From positions 1 through 64,000 of the forward strand of contig CADALE010000001.1 of assembly GCA_902788705.1 (NCBI GenBank): a stretch of DNA of 64,000 bases. Direction: 5' to 3'. A program made the translations under genes and the position numbers. This DNA is from an uncultured Coriobacteriaceae bacterium (GTDB lineage: Bacteria > Actinomycetota > Coriobacteriia > Coriobacteriales > Atopobiaceae). The notes below the pieces were generated by a model. That model was not told the DNA's origin, searched no databases, and was given only the letters and a program-made list of their open reading frames with translations. This document shows, piece after piece, positions 34,079-43,042 of this stretch; the stretch's first letter is position 1; each line of letters begins with the position of its first letter.

Positions 34079-36295
34079 CTAGCCGATGAGCCTCACCTTA
34101 GACCCGAAGTTGGAGTAGTTTATCAGGCCAATCTGCCGATATAGCTCGAGGTAGTCGGACTGCTCGTCGGGGTCGTACCAGACGCGGTCGGCCCCTTGGT
34201 ACCCAAAGAGGTTGAGGGCGGGGACGTCGCGTCGCGCGGCGATCTGCGCCTTCTGATACGACGAGAGCGGCGCCCCTATGAGGTCAAGCGTGAGGGCCGC
34301 CAACATGTCGGCGCTCACGTCGTCTGCCGCGCTTGCCTGGTCGATGCCTGCCACGTCGTAGTTTGCCCAGATGAAGTAGCTTGTCTGGTATTGCCTCTGC
34401 TTGTGGTCCTGCTCGCGGTCGTCGGTCATGAGGAGGTCGTTGAGGCTTGGGGCGAAGGACGGCTGGTGGTCGCCGAAGAACACGAGCACCACCTTGCGGT
34501 CAAGCTTGGAGAGCTCGCCCATGAAGGCCTCGAGGTCGCGGTCGGACGCGTCGATGCAGCTGAGGTACTCGTTGAGCTCCTTCACCGTCTCCTCGTCGAC
34601 ATCTGCCGTGGGCCGGTAGCTGGTCAGCAGCTCCTCGGGGATGTCGTCCATGCCGTATCCGCCGTGGTTTTGCAGGGTGACGTCAAAGATGAACTGCGGG
34701 CGGATGTCAAGCTTGAGCAGCTCGAGCACCTTGTTATAGGTGGCCGCATCGGTGGCGCCCATGTGCAGCACGGGCGCCTCCTCAAACTCAGAGCCGTCGT
34801 GGAAGTTCTGGAAGCCCATGTCCTCGTACACCTCGAGGCGGTTCCAGTTGGTGGGGTCGGCGGGGTGCACCGCATGGGTGATGTAGCCCAGGTTGCCCAG
34901 CTGCTTGGCGAGGTTGTCGCCCTTCATGCGGTAGACCGCATAGGGATACTTGCCCGCGCCAACGAAGGCAAGCGAGCTGCCCGTGAGGAACTCGAACTCG
35001 GTGTTGCACGTTCCCCCGCCCACTACCGATACCGCCAAGTTGCCGCGACACAGAGCGTCGCTGATGGAGCGGAAGTACGTGGGGCCCTCATAGCCTGCCG
35101 TGAGGCCGTCGTAGACAGAGAGGTCGGAGAAGGTCTCGTTCATGACCACGATGATGGTGGGCTTCTCGGCATCAAACTGGGCGGTGGCCGCCTGGCGCCG
35201 CTCGCTTGGGCCAATCTCGGCGTCGTAGAGCTCGGTGAGCGCCACATGGGCCTCGGCTGCCTTTGCGCGCGTGTAGCCCTCGGGAGCCTTGATGGGGAAG
35301 TCCTGGGCTGCGGCGACGAAGGCGGTGAGGAACCCGTTGGCCTTGTAGCTGTCGACGGTGTGCCAATAGTCAAGCTCGACGCCGAGGTCGTCCATGTAGT
35401 TGGGCACGATGACGGCGGCTGACACGCCGGCAGCCAAGGCAAGGCCGATGGCAAGGTTGGCCAGTGCGCGCAGCACGCGAGCGAGCCTTCGAGGCTTGGC
35501 GGTGGCCTGCTGCTGGTTGCCAGCAAGGTGGGCAGAATGCCGTGCCCGGGCGATGTGCGGCAAGTCGGTGCGCGGGGCGGCGGGCCGCCCAAGCAGCGAG
35601 AGCGCGCAGAGGCCAAGACACGCCGTGAGGGGCCCCATCAGGCACCGTCCGTCAATGGCAAGGCTGTATGTCTCCCTCACGCGGAAGGCGGTAGGCACGG
35701 CCAGCAGGTCGCTTGGCAAAAGCGACACGCCCTTGAACCGGATGAGGCAGTACTCCACGATTCCTGCCAGCGAGGCCAGGATCACCACGAGGGCTGATAG
35801 GCCACCCGTGCGCTGCCCCAGAAAGTACAGCGAGCAGACCAGGCCGGCAACCAGGGCGCACTCGATGGCGAGGGAGGTGGGGTGGAGGAGGGGGAAGGTG
35901 TCGTTCCACGGGAGCTCGAGCGTGAGCACGCTGCACACGATGGCGACGAGCAGGCAGGCGACGTCGCGTACCACGACGCGCGTTCCGTCGCCCTCGGCAT
36001 AGGCCCACGAGACGACCACATCGCGGCGTGATGCCACCAGGCCCCCCGCGAGGGCGACGACAGAGGCAGCAATCAGGGGAAGAAGCGTTCCCTCGTACTT
36101 GCCCAGCGCGCACCATACGGCCATGAGGGCAAGCGCGATGCCAAAGGGCGCGGGCCATACGTGCGTGCCGTGCGAGCGGCCGTGCATGGTGTCGAAGTCG
36201 TCGTCCGACGAGCCCACCGAGGCAAAGGCAAGCAAGGCGAAGGCAGCGACGGGTATCGCCGCGTACCAGATGGGCATGGTGATGCGTTCGTCCAT
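34079..36295 (-). CDS. LTA synthase family sulfatase (LtaS-like)
   Basis: 738 residues. About ten hydrophobic helices fill the N-terminal half, more than the five of LtaS. The extracellular sulfatase-like domain has IIVVMNETFSDLSVYDG, the nucleophile Thr in GGGTCNTEFEFLTG, and metal ligands in VLVFFGDHQPSF. Such enzymes transfer glycerol-phosphate or phosphoethanolamine groups to envelope lipids. The start at 36295 follows GAAGGGA; the upstream in-frame ATGs lack a ribosome site. Its exact substrate (teichoic acid or other) is not shown. Confidence 0.88.
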   Translation of the reverse strand: MDERITMPIWYAAIPVAAFALLAFASVGSSDDDFDTMHGRSHGTHVWPAPFGIALALMAVWCALGKYEGTLLPLIAASVVALAGGLVASRRDVVVSWAYAEGDGTRVVVRDVACLLVAIVCSVLTLELPWNDTFPLLHPTSLAIECALVAGLVCSLYFLGQRTGGLSALVVILASLAGIVEYCLIRFKGVSLLPSDLLAVPTAFRVRETYSLAIDGRCLMGPLTACLGLCALSLLGRPAAPRTDLPHIARARHSAHLAGNQQQATAKPRRLARVLRALANLAIGLALAAGVSAAVIVPNYMDDLGVELDYWHTVDSYKANGFLTAFVAAAQDFPIKAPEGYTRAKAAEAHVALTELYDAEIGPSERRQAATAQFDAEKPTIIVVMNETFSDLSVYDGLTAGYEGPTYFRSISDALCRGNLAVSVVGGGTCNTEFEFLTGSSLAFVGAGKYPYAVYRMKGDNLAKQLGNLGYITHAVHPADPTNWNRLEVYEDMGFQNFHDGSEFEEAPVLHMGATDAATYNKVLELLKLDIRPQFIFDVTLQNHGGYGMDDIPEELLTSYRPTADVDEETVKELNEYLSCIDASDRDLEAFMGELSKLDRKVVLVFFGDHQPSFAPSLNDLLMTDDREQDHKQRQYQTSYFIWANYDVAGIDQASAADDVSADMLAALTLDLIGAPLSSYQKAQIAARRDVPALNLFGYQGADRVWYDPDEQSDYLELYRQIGLINYSNFGSKVRLIG

Positions 36296-36560
36296 GGTTG
36301 CAGGTCCCTTCATCGCGAGGTTGGCATCGGAGCTGCGAATATATGGACGATTGTATATAAGCAGGCGGACGTTTTCATTCGAGGAGCCATTGTACGCACA
36401 AATGGCGGACACCATGACGCCCGCCTGCTGGACTCTTTGCGCAGGATATCAATAATGCATGCACTTACCTGAACGCCTTTCCAAGGCATGCGCGCTACCG
36501 TTTGTCGATTTTTCCCCGAAGGCGTTTTGCAAACGTCCACTATGAACTCATCCGTAAGGT

Positions 36561-36581
36561 TGCGTGCGTGCTACGCACGCA
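36561..36581 (+). other. Leader hairpin before the Fbp-type binding protein
   Basis: Perfect 9-bp stem TGCGTGCGT and its complement with a GCT loop, 7 bp before the ribosome site AAGGGAGAG. It could stabilise the mRNA or control translation. Apart from this, the 305-bp divergent gap 36296-36600 shows no other feature I can support. Confidence 0.5.
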
Positions 36582-36600
36582 GTAAGCAAGGGAGAGTACT

Positions 36601-37734
36601 ATGCATAACGTTTCTCGTAGGGACTTCCTGGGCGCTTCCGCTCTGGCCGGCCTCGCGCTTGCGGGCTGCGGCGGTGGCGGGTCCGATTCCGATGCTCCCG
36701 CTTCTGACGGTGGCGCCGCTGGCGTCGAGGGTTACGACGCCGACCTCGTCGCGGCTGCCCAGGCCGAGGGCGAGCTCGTGGTGTACGGCACCTGCGAGGA
36801 GCCCTACATCATCGCCGCATGCGACAAGTTCACCGAGCTCTTTGGCATTACCACCAGCTGGCAGCGCCTGGGCGGCGGCGAGGTCCTCGCCAAGATCCAG
36901 GAGGAGAACGGCCACCCGTCGGCAGACGTGTGGTTCGGCGGCGGCTGCACGTCCTACGTGCAGGCAGCCAACGGCGGCCTGCTCATGAAGGCCTCGCCGG
37001 CCAACCTGAGCCACATCACCAACCCCAACTTCACCTCCACTGACGGCACCTGGGTGGGCATCTACATGGGCATTCTGGGCTTCCTCACCAACAACGAGGA
37101 GCTCGAGGCCAAGGGCATCGAGGGCCCGACCGACTGGCCCGACCTGCTTGACCCCAAGTACCAGGGCCTCATCTGGAGCTCCAACTACAACACCGCCTCC
37201 ACGGCCGAGCTGATCCTCAACACCGTCATCCAGAAGTACGGCCACGATGAGGGCATCCAGTTCCTGGTCGACCTCGACAAGAACATCGCCCAGTACACCA
37301 AGTCGGGCGGCGGCCCCTCCAAGTCGATTGGCATCGGCGAGTGCACCATCGGCATCAACTTCCTGCACGACGGCATCTACCAGATCGTGGACAACGGCTA
37401 TGACAACATCGGCCTCGTTGCCCCGAGCTCGGGTGCCTCCTACGAGGTTGGCGCCTCCGCAGGCCTCGAGGGCTGCGCTCACCCCAACGCGGCCCAGCTG
37501 TGGCTTGAGTACGTGCTCACCCCCGAGTGCGTCAACCAGGCCAAGGAGGTTGGCTCCTACCAGTTCCTGGTCATCGACAACGCCGAGCAGCCGCAGATCG
37601 CCATCGACATGGGTGTCGACCCCGACAACGTGATGGACTTCGACTTCGCCGACATGATGGCCAACACTGCCACCTACAAGGAGGAGGTCATGGCGGCCCT
37701 CGGCGGCGGCGACGACCGTTTCAAGACCGAGTAG
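36601..37734 (+). CDS. ABC transporter extracellular solute-binding lipoprotein (Fbp/Afu type)
   Basis: 377 residues. The N-terminus has a twin-arginine motif (SRRDFLG) and a lipobox (LALAGC), so Tat export and lipidation are expected. The mature part starts with GELVVYGTCEEPYIIAACDKF, the family-1 fold of Fe(III)-, thiamine- and phosphonate-binding proteins, with ADVWFGGGCTSYVQAANGGLL. The paired Tyr of bacterial transferrins (YY near the C-terminus) is not evident, so iron is not certain. A permease (two fused domains) and an ATPase follow in the same operon. A stem-loop at 37784 after it probably acts as attenuator. Confidence 0.82.
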   Translation: MHNVSRRDFLGASALAGLALAGCGGGGSDSDAPASDGGAAGVEGYDADLVAAAQAEGELVVYGTCEEPYIIAACDKFTELFGITTSWQRLGGGEVLAKIQEENGHPSADVWFGGGCTSYVQAANGGLLMKASPANLSHITNPNFTSTDGTWVGIYMGILGFLTNNEELEAKGIEGPTDWPDLLDPKYQGLIWSSNYNTASTAELILNTVIQKYGHDEGIQFLVDLDKNIAQYTKSGGGPSKSIGIGECTIGINFLHDGIYQIVDNGYDNIGLVAPSSGASYEVGASAGLEGCAHPNAAQLWLEYVLTPECVNQAKEVGSYQFLVIDNAEQPQIAIDMGVDPDNVMDFDFADMMANTATYKEEVMAALGGGDDRFKTE

Positions 37735-37783
37735 GTACCCATCGAGCTGCGCTTTGCTAGTGCCGCAGTTTGAGTTTTGATGG

Positions 37784-37824
37784 GGAGCGGGCGATGGGAA
37801 CCCCCATCCGTCCGCTCCTTCTTT
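37784..37824 (+). terminator. Intercistronic attenuator/terminator
   Basis: A long imperfect stem (37784-37798 with 37803-37818) followed by TTCTTTAT, between the binding protein and the permease. Partial termination would give more binding protein than membrane subunits. Confidence 0.65.
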
Positions 37825-37852
37825 ATCAGCCATCGATGAGAGGGGACGCCCT

Positions 37853-39565
37853 ATGGCAACTGCTCAAGGTGCGTCGTTGGATCGTAAGAAGCTCTTGGCC
37901 GACCCCATTATGGTGACGACCATCGTGGTGCTTGTCACGTTCCTGGCGCTCTTCATCCTCTACCCGCTCGCCATCCTGCTGGTCGACAGCCTGGTCAGCG
38001 ACACGGGCGGAATCACCCTGTCCACCTTCCAGAAGGTCCTGGCCAAGCCTGACTTCAAGATGGCCATCGTCAACACCCTCGAGATCGGTGCGGTGACCGG
38101 TGTGCTGTCCACGCTCATCGGCCTTCTGTTTGCCTACGTCGAGGAGTACGTGCAGCTGCGCACCAAGTTCATGAGCGGCCTGTTCAAGGTGGTCTCCATC
38201 TTGCCGGTCGTGTCGCCGCCGTTCGTGCTGTCGTTGTCCATGATTCTGCTGTTCGGCCGCTCGGGCATCATCTCCAAGACGCTGCTGGGCATCCAGGACT
38301 CCAACATCTACGGCATGCCCTCCATCATCCTCATCCAGACTATGACCTTCTTCCCGGTCTGCTACATGATGCTGAGGGGCTTGCTCAAGAACATCGACCC
38401 CTCGCTCGAGGAGGCCGCGCGTGACATGGGCGCCACGCGCTGGCAGGTGTTCACCACCGTCACGTTCCCGCTGCTGCTTCCTGGCCTGGGCAACGCCTTC
38501 CTGGTAACCGTGATGGAGTCCATCGCCGACTTCGCCAACCCCATGATGATCGGCGGCAACGTCGATACGCTGGCCACCGCCATCTACATGCAGATCACGG
38601 GCAACTACGACAAGAAAGGCGCCGCGGCCATGGCCGTCGTGCTGCTGTCCATCACGTTCGTGATGTTCTTTGTGCAGAAGTACGTGCTCGAGGCCAAGGC
38701 CACGGCCACGCTCTCGGGCAAGGCCAGCCGCCAGCGCATGCTCATCACCGACACGTCGGTGCGCGTGCCGCTCACCATCATGTGCTCGGCCATCGCCATC
38801 TTCGTCATCGCCATGTACATCTGCGTGCCGTATGGCTCGGTCATCACCACGTGGGGCCGCAACTACACCCTCACCAACAAGTGGTACCTCAAGGTGTTCA
38901 ACAACTACCGCGGTGCCGACGCCTTCACCGACTCGTTCATCATGGCGTTCATCGCAAGCCCCATCACCTCGCTGCTCTCGATGATCATCTCCTACCTGGT
39001 GGTCAAGAAGAAGTTTGCCCTGCGTGGCTTCATCGAGTTCACCTCGATGCTGGCCATGGCCGTGCCGGGCACCGTCCTTGGCGTCGGCTTCGTGCGCGGC
39101 TACTCCAACGGCCTCTTCCACACCGGCGTCCTGCAGTGGCTGTACGGCACGGCCGCCATCCTCATCATCGTGTTCGTGGTGAGGTCGCTGCCCACCGGCA
39201 CGCGCTCGGGCATCTCGGCGCTGCGCCAGATCGACAAGTCCATCGAGGAGTCGGCCTACGACATGGGCGCCAACAGCTTCGAGGTCTTCATGACCGTCAC
39301 GCTGCCGCTCATCAAGGACTCGTTCCTCTCCGGCCTCGTCACGGCGTTCGTGCGCTCGATCACGGCAATCTCGGCCGTCATCCTGGTCGTGAACCCCAAG
39401 ATCCTGCTCATCACCGTGCAGATCAACGAGTACGCCAACCGTGGCGAGTATGCCGTGGCGTGCGCGTTCTCCACGGTCCTGATTCTTATCACCTACACCG
39501 CCGTGCTGGGAATGAACATCTTCATCAAGTACTTCGGCACGAGCAAGGCACAAGAGGAGGCCTAA
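37853..39565 (+). CDS. ABC transporter permease with two fused membrane domains (FbpB type)
   Basis: 570 residues with about twelve helices in two halves, each with an EAA loop: SLEEAARDMGATRWQVF (about 183-200) and SIEESAYDMGANSFEVF (about 463-480). This fused layout is typical of FbpB/HitB/PotBC-like importers for iron, 2-aminoethylphosphonate or thiamine. It lies between the binding protein and the ATPase gene, one base before the latter. Substrate follows that of the binding protein, which is unsettled. Confidence 0.88.
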   Translation: MATAQGASLDRKKLLADPIMVTTIVVLVTFLALFILYPLAILLVDSLVSDTGGITLSTFQKVLAKPDFKMAIVNTLEIGAVTGVLSTLIGLLFAYVEEYVQLRTKFMSGLFKVVSILPVVSPPFVLSLSMILLFGRSGIISKTLLGIQDSNIYGMPSIILIQTMTFFPVCYMMLRGLLKNIDPSLEEAARDMGATRWQVFTTVTFPLLLPGLGNAFLVTVMESIADFANPMMIGGNVDTLATAIYMQITGNYDKKGAAAMAVVLLSITFVMFFVQKYVLEAKATATLSGKASRQRMLITDTSVRVPLTIMCSAIAIFVIAMYICVPYGSVITTWGRNYTLTNKWYLKVFNNYRGADAFTDSFIMAFIASPITSLLSMIISYLVVKKKFALRGFIEFTSMLAMAVPGTVLGVGFVRGYSNGLFHTGVLQWLYGTAAILIIVFVVRSLPTGTRSGISALRQIDKSIEESAYDMGANSFEVFMTVTLPLIKDSFLSGLVTAFVRSITAISAVILVVNPKILLITVQINEYANRGEYAVACAFSTVLILITYTAVLGMNIFIKYFGTSKAQEEA

Positions 39566-39566
39566 G

Positions 39567-40643
39567 ATGGCAAAGGAAAAGAAGGGCGTCAAGATCGAGC
39601 ACGTCTCCAAGATCTACCAGGACCCCAAGACCGGCAAGGACTTCTATGCCGTGCATGACGCCAACATCGACATCGCGCCGGGCGAGTTCATCTGCCTGCT
39701 TGGCCCCTCGGGCTGCGGCAAGACCACGATCCTGCGTATGATCGCCGGCTTCGAAAGCCCCGACGAGGGCGAGATCTACCTGGGTGGCGAGCCCATCAAC
39801 GAGCTCACGCCCAACAAGCGCGACACGGCTATGGTGTTCCAGAGCTACGCCCTGCTGCCGCACTACAACATCTTTGACAACGTGGCCTATGGCCTGAAGC
39901 TGCGCAAGATGGACGAGGCCACCATCAAGCAGAAGGTGACCAACATCTTGAGCCTGGTTGGCCTGGAGGGCATGGAGAACCGCATGACCAACCAGCTGTC
40001 CGGTGGCCAGCAGCAGCGCGTCGCGCTTGCCCGCGCCCTGGTCATCGAGCCGGGCGTGCTGCTGTTCGACGAGCCGCTGTCCAACCTGGACGCCAAGCTT
40101 CGCGTTGACATGCGCAACGAGATCCGCCGCATCCAGCAGGAGGCCGGCATCACGGCCGTGTACGTCACGCACGACCAGTCCGAGGCCATGGCAATCTCCG
40201 ACCAGATCATCATCATGAAGAAGGGTGTCGTCGACCAGATTGGTACCCCGCACGAGGTGTACTACCGCCCGATTGACGAGTTCGTGGCCGACTTCATCGG
40301 CGAGTCCAACTTCCTGCGCGGCAAGCTGACCCAGAAGGACGGCAACGCGGGCGTCGCCGATATCGAGGGGCATCAGGTGGAGATCGCCGATGTCGCGAAG
40401 CATCAGATTGGCGATGACGTGGTGCTCGTGCTGCGTCCTGAGTCTGCCACCCTGGCCGACGAAGGTGCGCTGCGCTGCAAGGTCACGCTGTCCCGCTTCA
40501 TGGGCAACTACCAGAACTATCAGGTGATGGTTGGCGGCACGCTGGTCAAGATCACCGACTTCAACCCCAAGAACCACAAGATCTATGAGGTGGGCGACAC
40601 CGCCTACGTGCAGTTCGGGCCCAAGGACGTGCACGTCCTGTAG
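39567..40643 (+). CDS. ABC transporter ATP-binding protein (FbpC/PotA type)
   Basis: 358 residues. Walker A GPSGCGKTT, Q-loop VFQSYALLPH, signature LSGGQQQR, Walker B VLLFDEPLSNLD and switch His THDQSEA are all present. The C-terminal TOBE domain (about 275-358) marks the MOI/PotA family. It powers the two-domain permease encoded just before it. The operon ends at the 40664 terminator. Confidence 0.9.
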   Translation: MAKEKKGVKIEHVSKIYQDPKTGKDFYAVHDANIDIAPGEFICLLGPSGCGKTTILRMIAGFESPDEGEIYLGGEPINELTPNKRDTAMVFQSYALLPHYNIFDNVAYGLKLRKMDEATIKQKVTNILSLVGLEGMENRMTNQLSGGQQQRVALARALVIEPGVLLFDEPLSNLDAKLRVDMRNEIRRIQQEAGITAVYVTHDQSEAMAISDQIIIMKKGVVDQIGTPHEVYYRPIDEFVADFIGESNFLRGKLTQKDGNAGVADIEGHQVEIADVAKHQIGDDVVLVLRPESATLADEGALRCKVTLSRFMGNYQNYQVMVGGTLVKITDFNPKNHKIYEVGDTAYVQFGPKDVHVL

Positions 40644-40663
40644 GCTTTGACGCTGCATCCAGC

Positions 40664-40708
40664 TGGGGCGGCTCCCGTGGCAACGTGCCAGGGGAGCCGC
40701 CCCATTTG
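40664..40708 (+). terminator. Terminator of the Fbp-type operon
   Basis: 13-bp perfect stem TGGGGCGGCTCCC (40664-40676) with its complement (40692-40704), then ATTTG. Confidence 0.8.
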
Positions 40709-40773
40709 CCTTGGCAGGGGCGATGCAAGGGCGGGAGCCTGCCACTTTGGGTTGGCGTCAGCTAGATGTACGA

Positions 40774-40803
40774 TTGATGCCTGTCTTGACGGTGGGGTAC
40801 ACT
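40774..40803 (+). promoter_or_regulatory. Possible promoter giving a leaderless transcript
   Basis: TTGATG, an 18-bp spacer, then TACACT. The ATG at 40811 begins 7 bp after the -10, and no ribosome site is seen, so translation could start on a leaderless mRNA. Confidence 0.45.
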
Positions 40804-40810
40804 GGTATGC

Positions 40811-42475
40811 ATGACTATGAAGCGTGAACATACTCTCATGTGGTTGGTGCTGGCCCTCACGGTGGCCCTGTCGGTGGCGACCTCGCACCCGCAGGCTGCC
40901 TGGGCAAAGCAGGCCAATGCGGCGTCCAGCCAGACTGCCGAGGCTGAGTCCGCCGCGGATGATGCGTCATCCGATGATGACCCTGACGGCTCCGATGACA
41001 CCTCTGGCGATGAAAAGTCCGGCGACGACGACACCGGTGACGGCAACGGCGACGACACTGGTGATGACACCGGCGAGCAAGAAGAGCCCTCCTCTCCCGT
41101 CACGATCGTGTACGAGGCGACGGACGAGACCATCGAGGGCTACATGGACCCCCAGACGATAGAGGCTGGCGGCAGCACCACACTGGCTCCCAACGGATAC
41201 TCTCGTCCCGGCTACCACTCCGTCGGATGGGTGGACCAGCAGGGCACCTTCTATGCCGACGGTGCCACGATCCTTGCGAGCGACATATCCGTCGACCTAC
41301 TCATCCTGTACCCCGTATGGGAGGCGAACACCTACACGATCCTGCTTGATCCCGCGGGTGGATCGGTGGAGTCCGGCTCCATCCAGTGCGCCTTCGGCGA
41401 GTCGGTGCCGCTGCCCACGCCCTCGTGGCTGGGGCATACGTTCACCGGGTGGGTCACCGACCTTCCCAGCCTCTCCTCCGACACGCGCCTCTTCGACATA
41501 GGCACCATGCCTCCTGCCGCGAACGGCTCGGTGTTCAACTTCACGGCCACCTGGACGGCCACACCCATCACGGCGAGCTTCGATCCCCTCTATCCCGAGG
41601 GGGCGGGCGAGGCGCCCGCATCGGCCTCGCTGGAGTATGGCGTGAGCGAGGTCGCCCTGCCCGAGCTTGCCTGCGAGGGGTACGTTTTCCTTGGCTGGGA
41701 GGTCCGTGGCGGGCTGGTGCTGGCTCCCGGTGCGTACAACAGCGCCGAGGTGCTTGGCGACGACTCGTCCAACATCGTTCTGTATGGCGTGTGGCGGCGC
41801 AACTCCTACACGCTCTCGTATGACCTGGCAGGCGGCGCGCTGGTGATTGGCGACGCGACGGTCTCCAAGCCTCCTGCCGACCAGCTTGAGGTGGGCACGC
41901 ATATCGTGATCCCCAGCCCGGTGCGCGACGGGTACCTGTTCGTTGGCTGGCAGGACGACGATGGCAACGTGCACGCCCCGGGCTCAGTGTTGGACAGCCT
42001 TGCCAGCGAGGACGGGGAGCACGTGACCCTGACCGCCCTGTGGGAGAAGGACCCTGCCGCGCAGGAGGAACCTGCCAAGCCCGAGGCGCCGAAGGACGAG
42101 ACAGAGGAGAACGACACGTCGGCCGTCGATGCCAGCGACGAGACGCAGCAGACAGCCGACCAGACCGAGGAGCCGCTCGAGGACGAGCAGGACTCGGACA
42201 AGTTGCCAGCCGACACGGAGGAGTTCGAGAGAGAGAAGCAGCGCAAGGAGGATTCTGCTGACGTTGCGCTTGTTGGCGGGGTGGCCATCCCGCTCTCCAC
42301 GGTCCCCCAAGGCCCCTTCGAGGACGTGCTGCCGCCCGTGGAGGAGGTGCGTGACGACTCGCGCGTCGAGGTCATCTTGGTGCTGCTTGGCGCCATCGCC
42401 ACCGCGATCGTGGTCATCGTGGCGCTTCGCATGTTCGACGCCCGCAGCGGCGGGGCAAGGAGGAGGTCTTCATGA
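40811..42475 (+). CDS. Surface protein with InlB/Flg_new-type beta-grasp repeats
   Basis: 554 residues. A signal peptide (cleavage near AWA-KQA) is followed by a Asp/Glu/Gly-rich disordered segment to about 95. Residues 96-420 hold about four Listeria-Bacteroides (Flg_new) repeats with the pattern GY.F.GW, e.g. RPGYHSVGWVDQQG, GYVFLGWEV and RDGYLFVGWQDDDG. An acidic linker comes next, then a C-terminal helix (about 521-542) and the basic tail GGARRRSS. No LPxTG motif is seen, so it is anchored by the helix. It probably projects from the cell for adhesion or binding. The stop overlaps the sixA start (ATGA), an unexpected pairing. Confidence 0.82.
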   Translation: MTMKREHTLMWLVLALTVALSVATSHPQAAWAKQANAASSQTAEAESAADDASSDDDPDGSDDTSGDEKSGDDDTGDGNGDDTGDDTGEQEEPSSPVTIVYEATDETIEGYMDPQTIEAGGSTTLAPNGYSRPGYHSVGWVDQQGTFYADGATILASDISVDLLILYPVWEANTYTILLDPAGGSVESGSIQCAFGESVPLPTPSWLGHTFTGWVTDLPSLSSDTRLFDIGTMPPAANGSVFNFTATWTATPITASFDPLYPEGAGEAPASASLEYGVSEVALPELACEGYVFLGWEVRGGLVLAPGAYNSAEVLGDDSSNIVLYGVWRRNSYTLSYDLAGGALVIGDATVSKPPADQLEVGTHIVIPSPVRDGYLFVGWQDDDGNVHAPGSVLDSLASEDGEHVTLTALWEKDPAAQEEPAKPEAPKDETEENDTSAVDASDETQQTADQTEEPLEDEQDSDKLPADTEEFEREKQRKEDSADVALVGGVAIPLSTVPQGPFEDVLPPVEEVRDDSRVEVILVLLGAIATAIVVIVALRMFDARSGGARRRSS

Positions 42476-42948
42476 TTCGCAAGCTCGTACTGGTTCGTCA
42501 CGGTGACGCCGAGTTCTATGGCCCGGAGGGTACCGACGAGTCACGTCGGCTCACGACGAGGGGCCTCGAGGCGCTCAAGTCGGCCTATCCCCGCATCTTC
42601 GCGGCGCTTCGCGACGAGCCTAACGTATCGCTGTGGGTGAGCCCGGCCGTCCGCGCCCTGCAGACGGCGGAGGTCGCAGGGGAGGCCCTGGGCATCGACC
42701 CCGATGAGTTTGCCCTGCATGACAGCCTGTACGAGCAGGATGACGACGAGTTCCTGGCCGAGCTCTCCGCGGAGGGCGAGGGAATCGTGGTGGCCGTGGG
42801 CCACATCCCCTTCATGCGGGAGATGCTGTATCAGCTTACCGGAGAGGACCTGCCCTTCAAGAAGGGCGCGGTCGCCTGCATAGCCATCACTGACAATGAC
42901 CGCTTCCATGGCACTTTGGAGTGGTTCGAGACGGCGCCGAAGCGCTGA
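42472..42948 (+). CDS. Histidine phosphatase SixA-like
   Basis: 158 residues of the branch-2/SixA histidine phosphatase family. The phosphohistidine motif is LVLVRHGDAEFYG and the second His is in VVAVGHIPFM. E. coli SixA acts on a phospho-His in the PTS-related NPr; the substrate here is unknown, though an HPr gene is elsewhere in the window. It overlaps the surface-protein gene by 4 bp, so the two are translationally linked, with no functional reason apparent. Confidence 0.85.
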   Translation: MIRKLVLVRHGDAEFYGPEGTDESRRLTTRGLEALKSAYPRIFAALRDEPNVSLWVSPAVRALQTAEVAGEALGIDPDEFALHDSLYEQDDDEFLAELSAEGEGIVVAVGHIPFMREMLYQLTGEDLPFKKGAVACIAITDNDRFHGTLEWFETAPKR

Positions 42949-42953
42949 GGACT

Positions 42954-42988
42954 AACGATAAGGGCAACGATAAGGGTAACGATAAGGG
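42954..42988. repeat. Three tandem 12-bp units
   Basis: AACGATAAGGG is repeated three times with C or T as the twelfth base, directly before a terminator stem. Confidence 0.85.
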
Positions 42989-43019
42989 CCGGAGGGAACG
43001 CTTCCTCCGGCCCTTTCTG
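42984..43019. terminator. Terminator between sixA and larC (convergent)
   Basis: 12-bp stem AAGGGCCGGAGG (42985-42996 region) with its complement ending at 43015, then TCT. It can serve both strands. Confidence 0.75.
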
Positions 43020-43042
43020 CTCGTGAGGTTAGGTTCGTGCGG

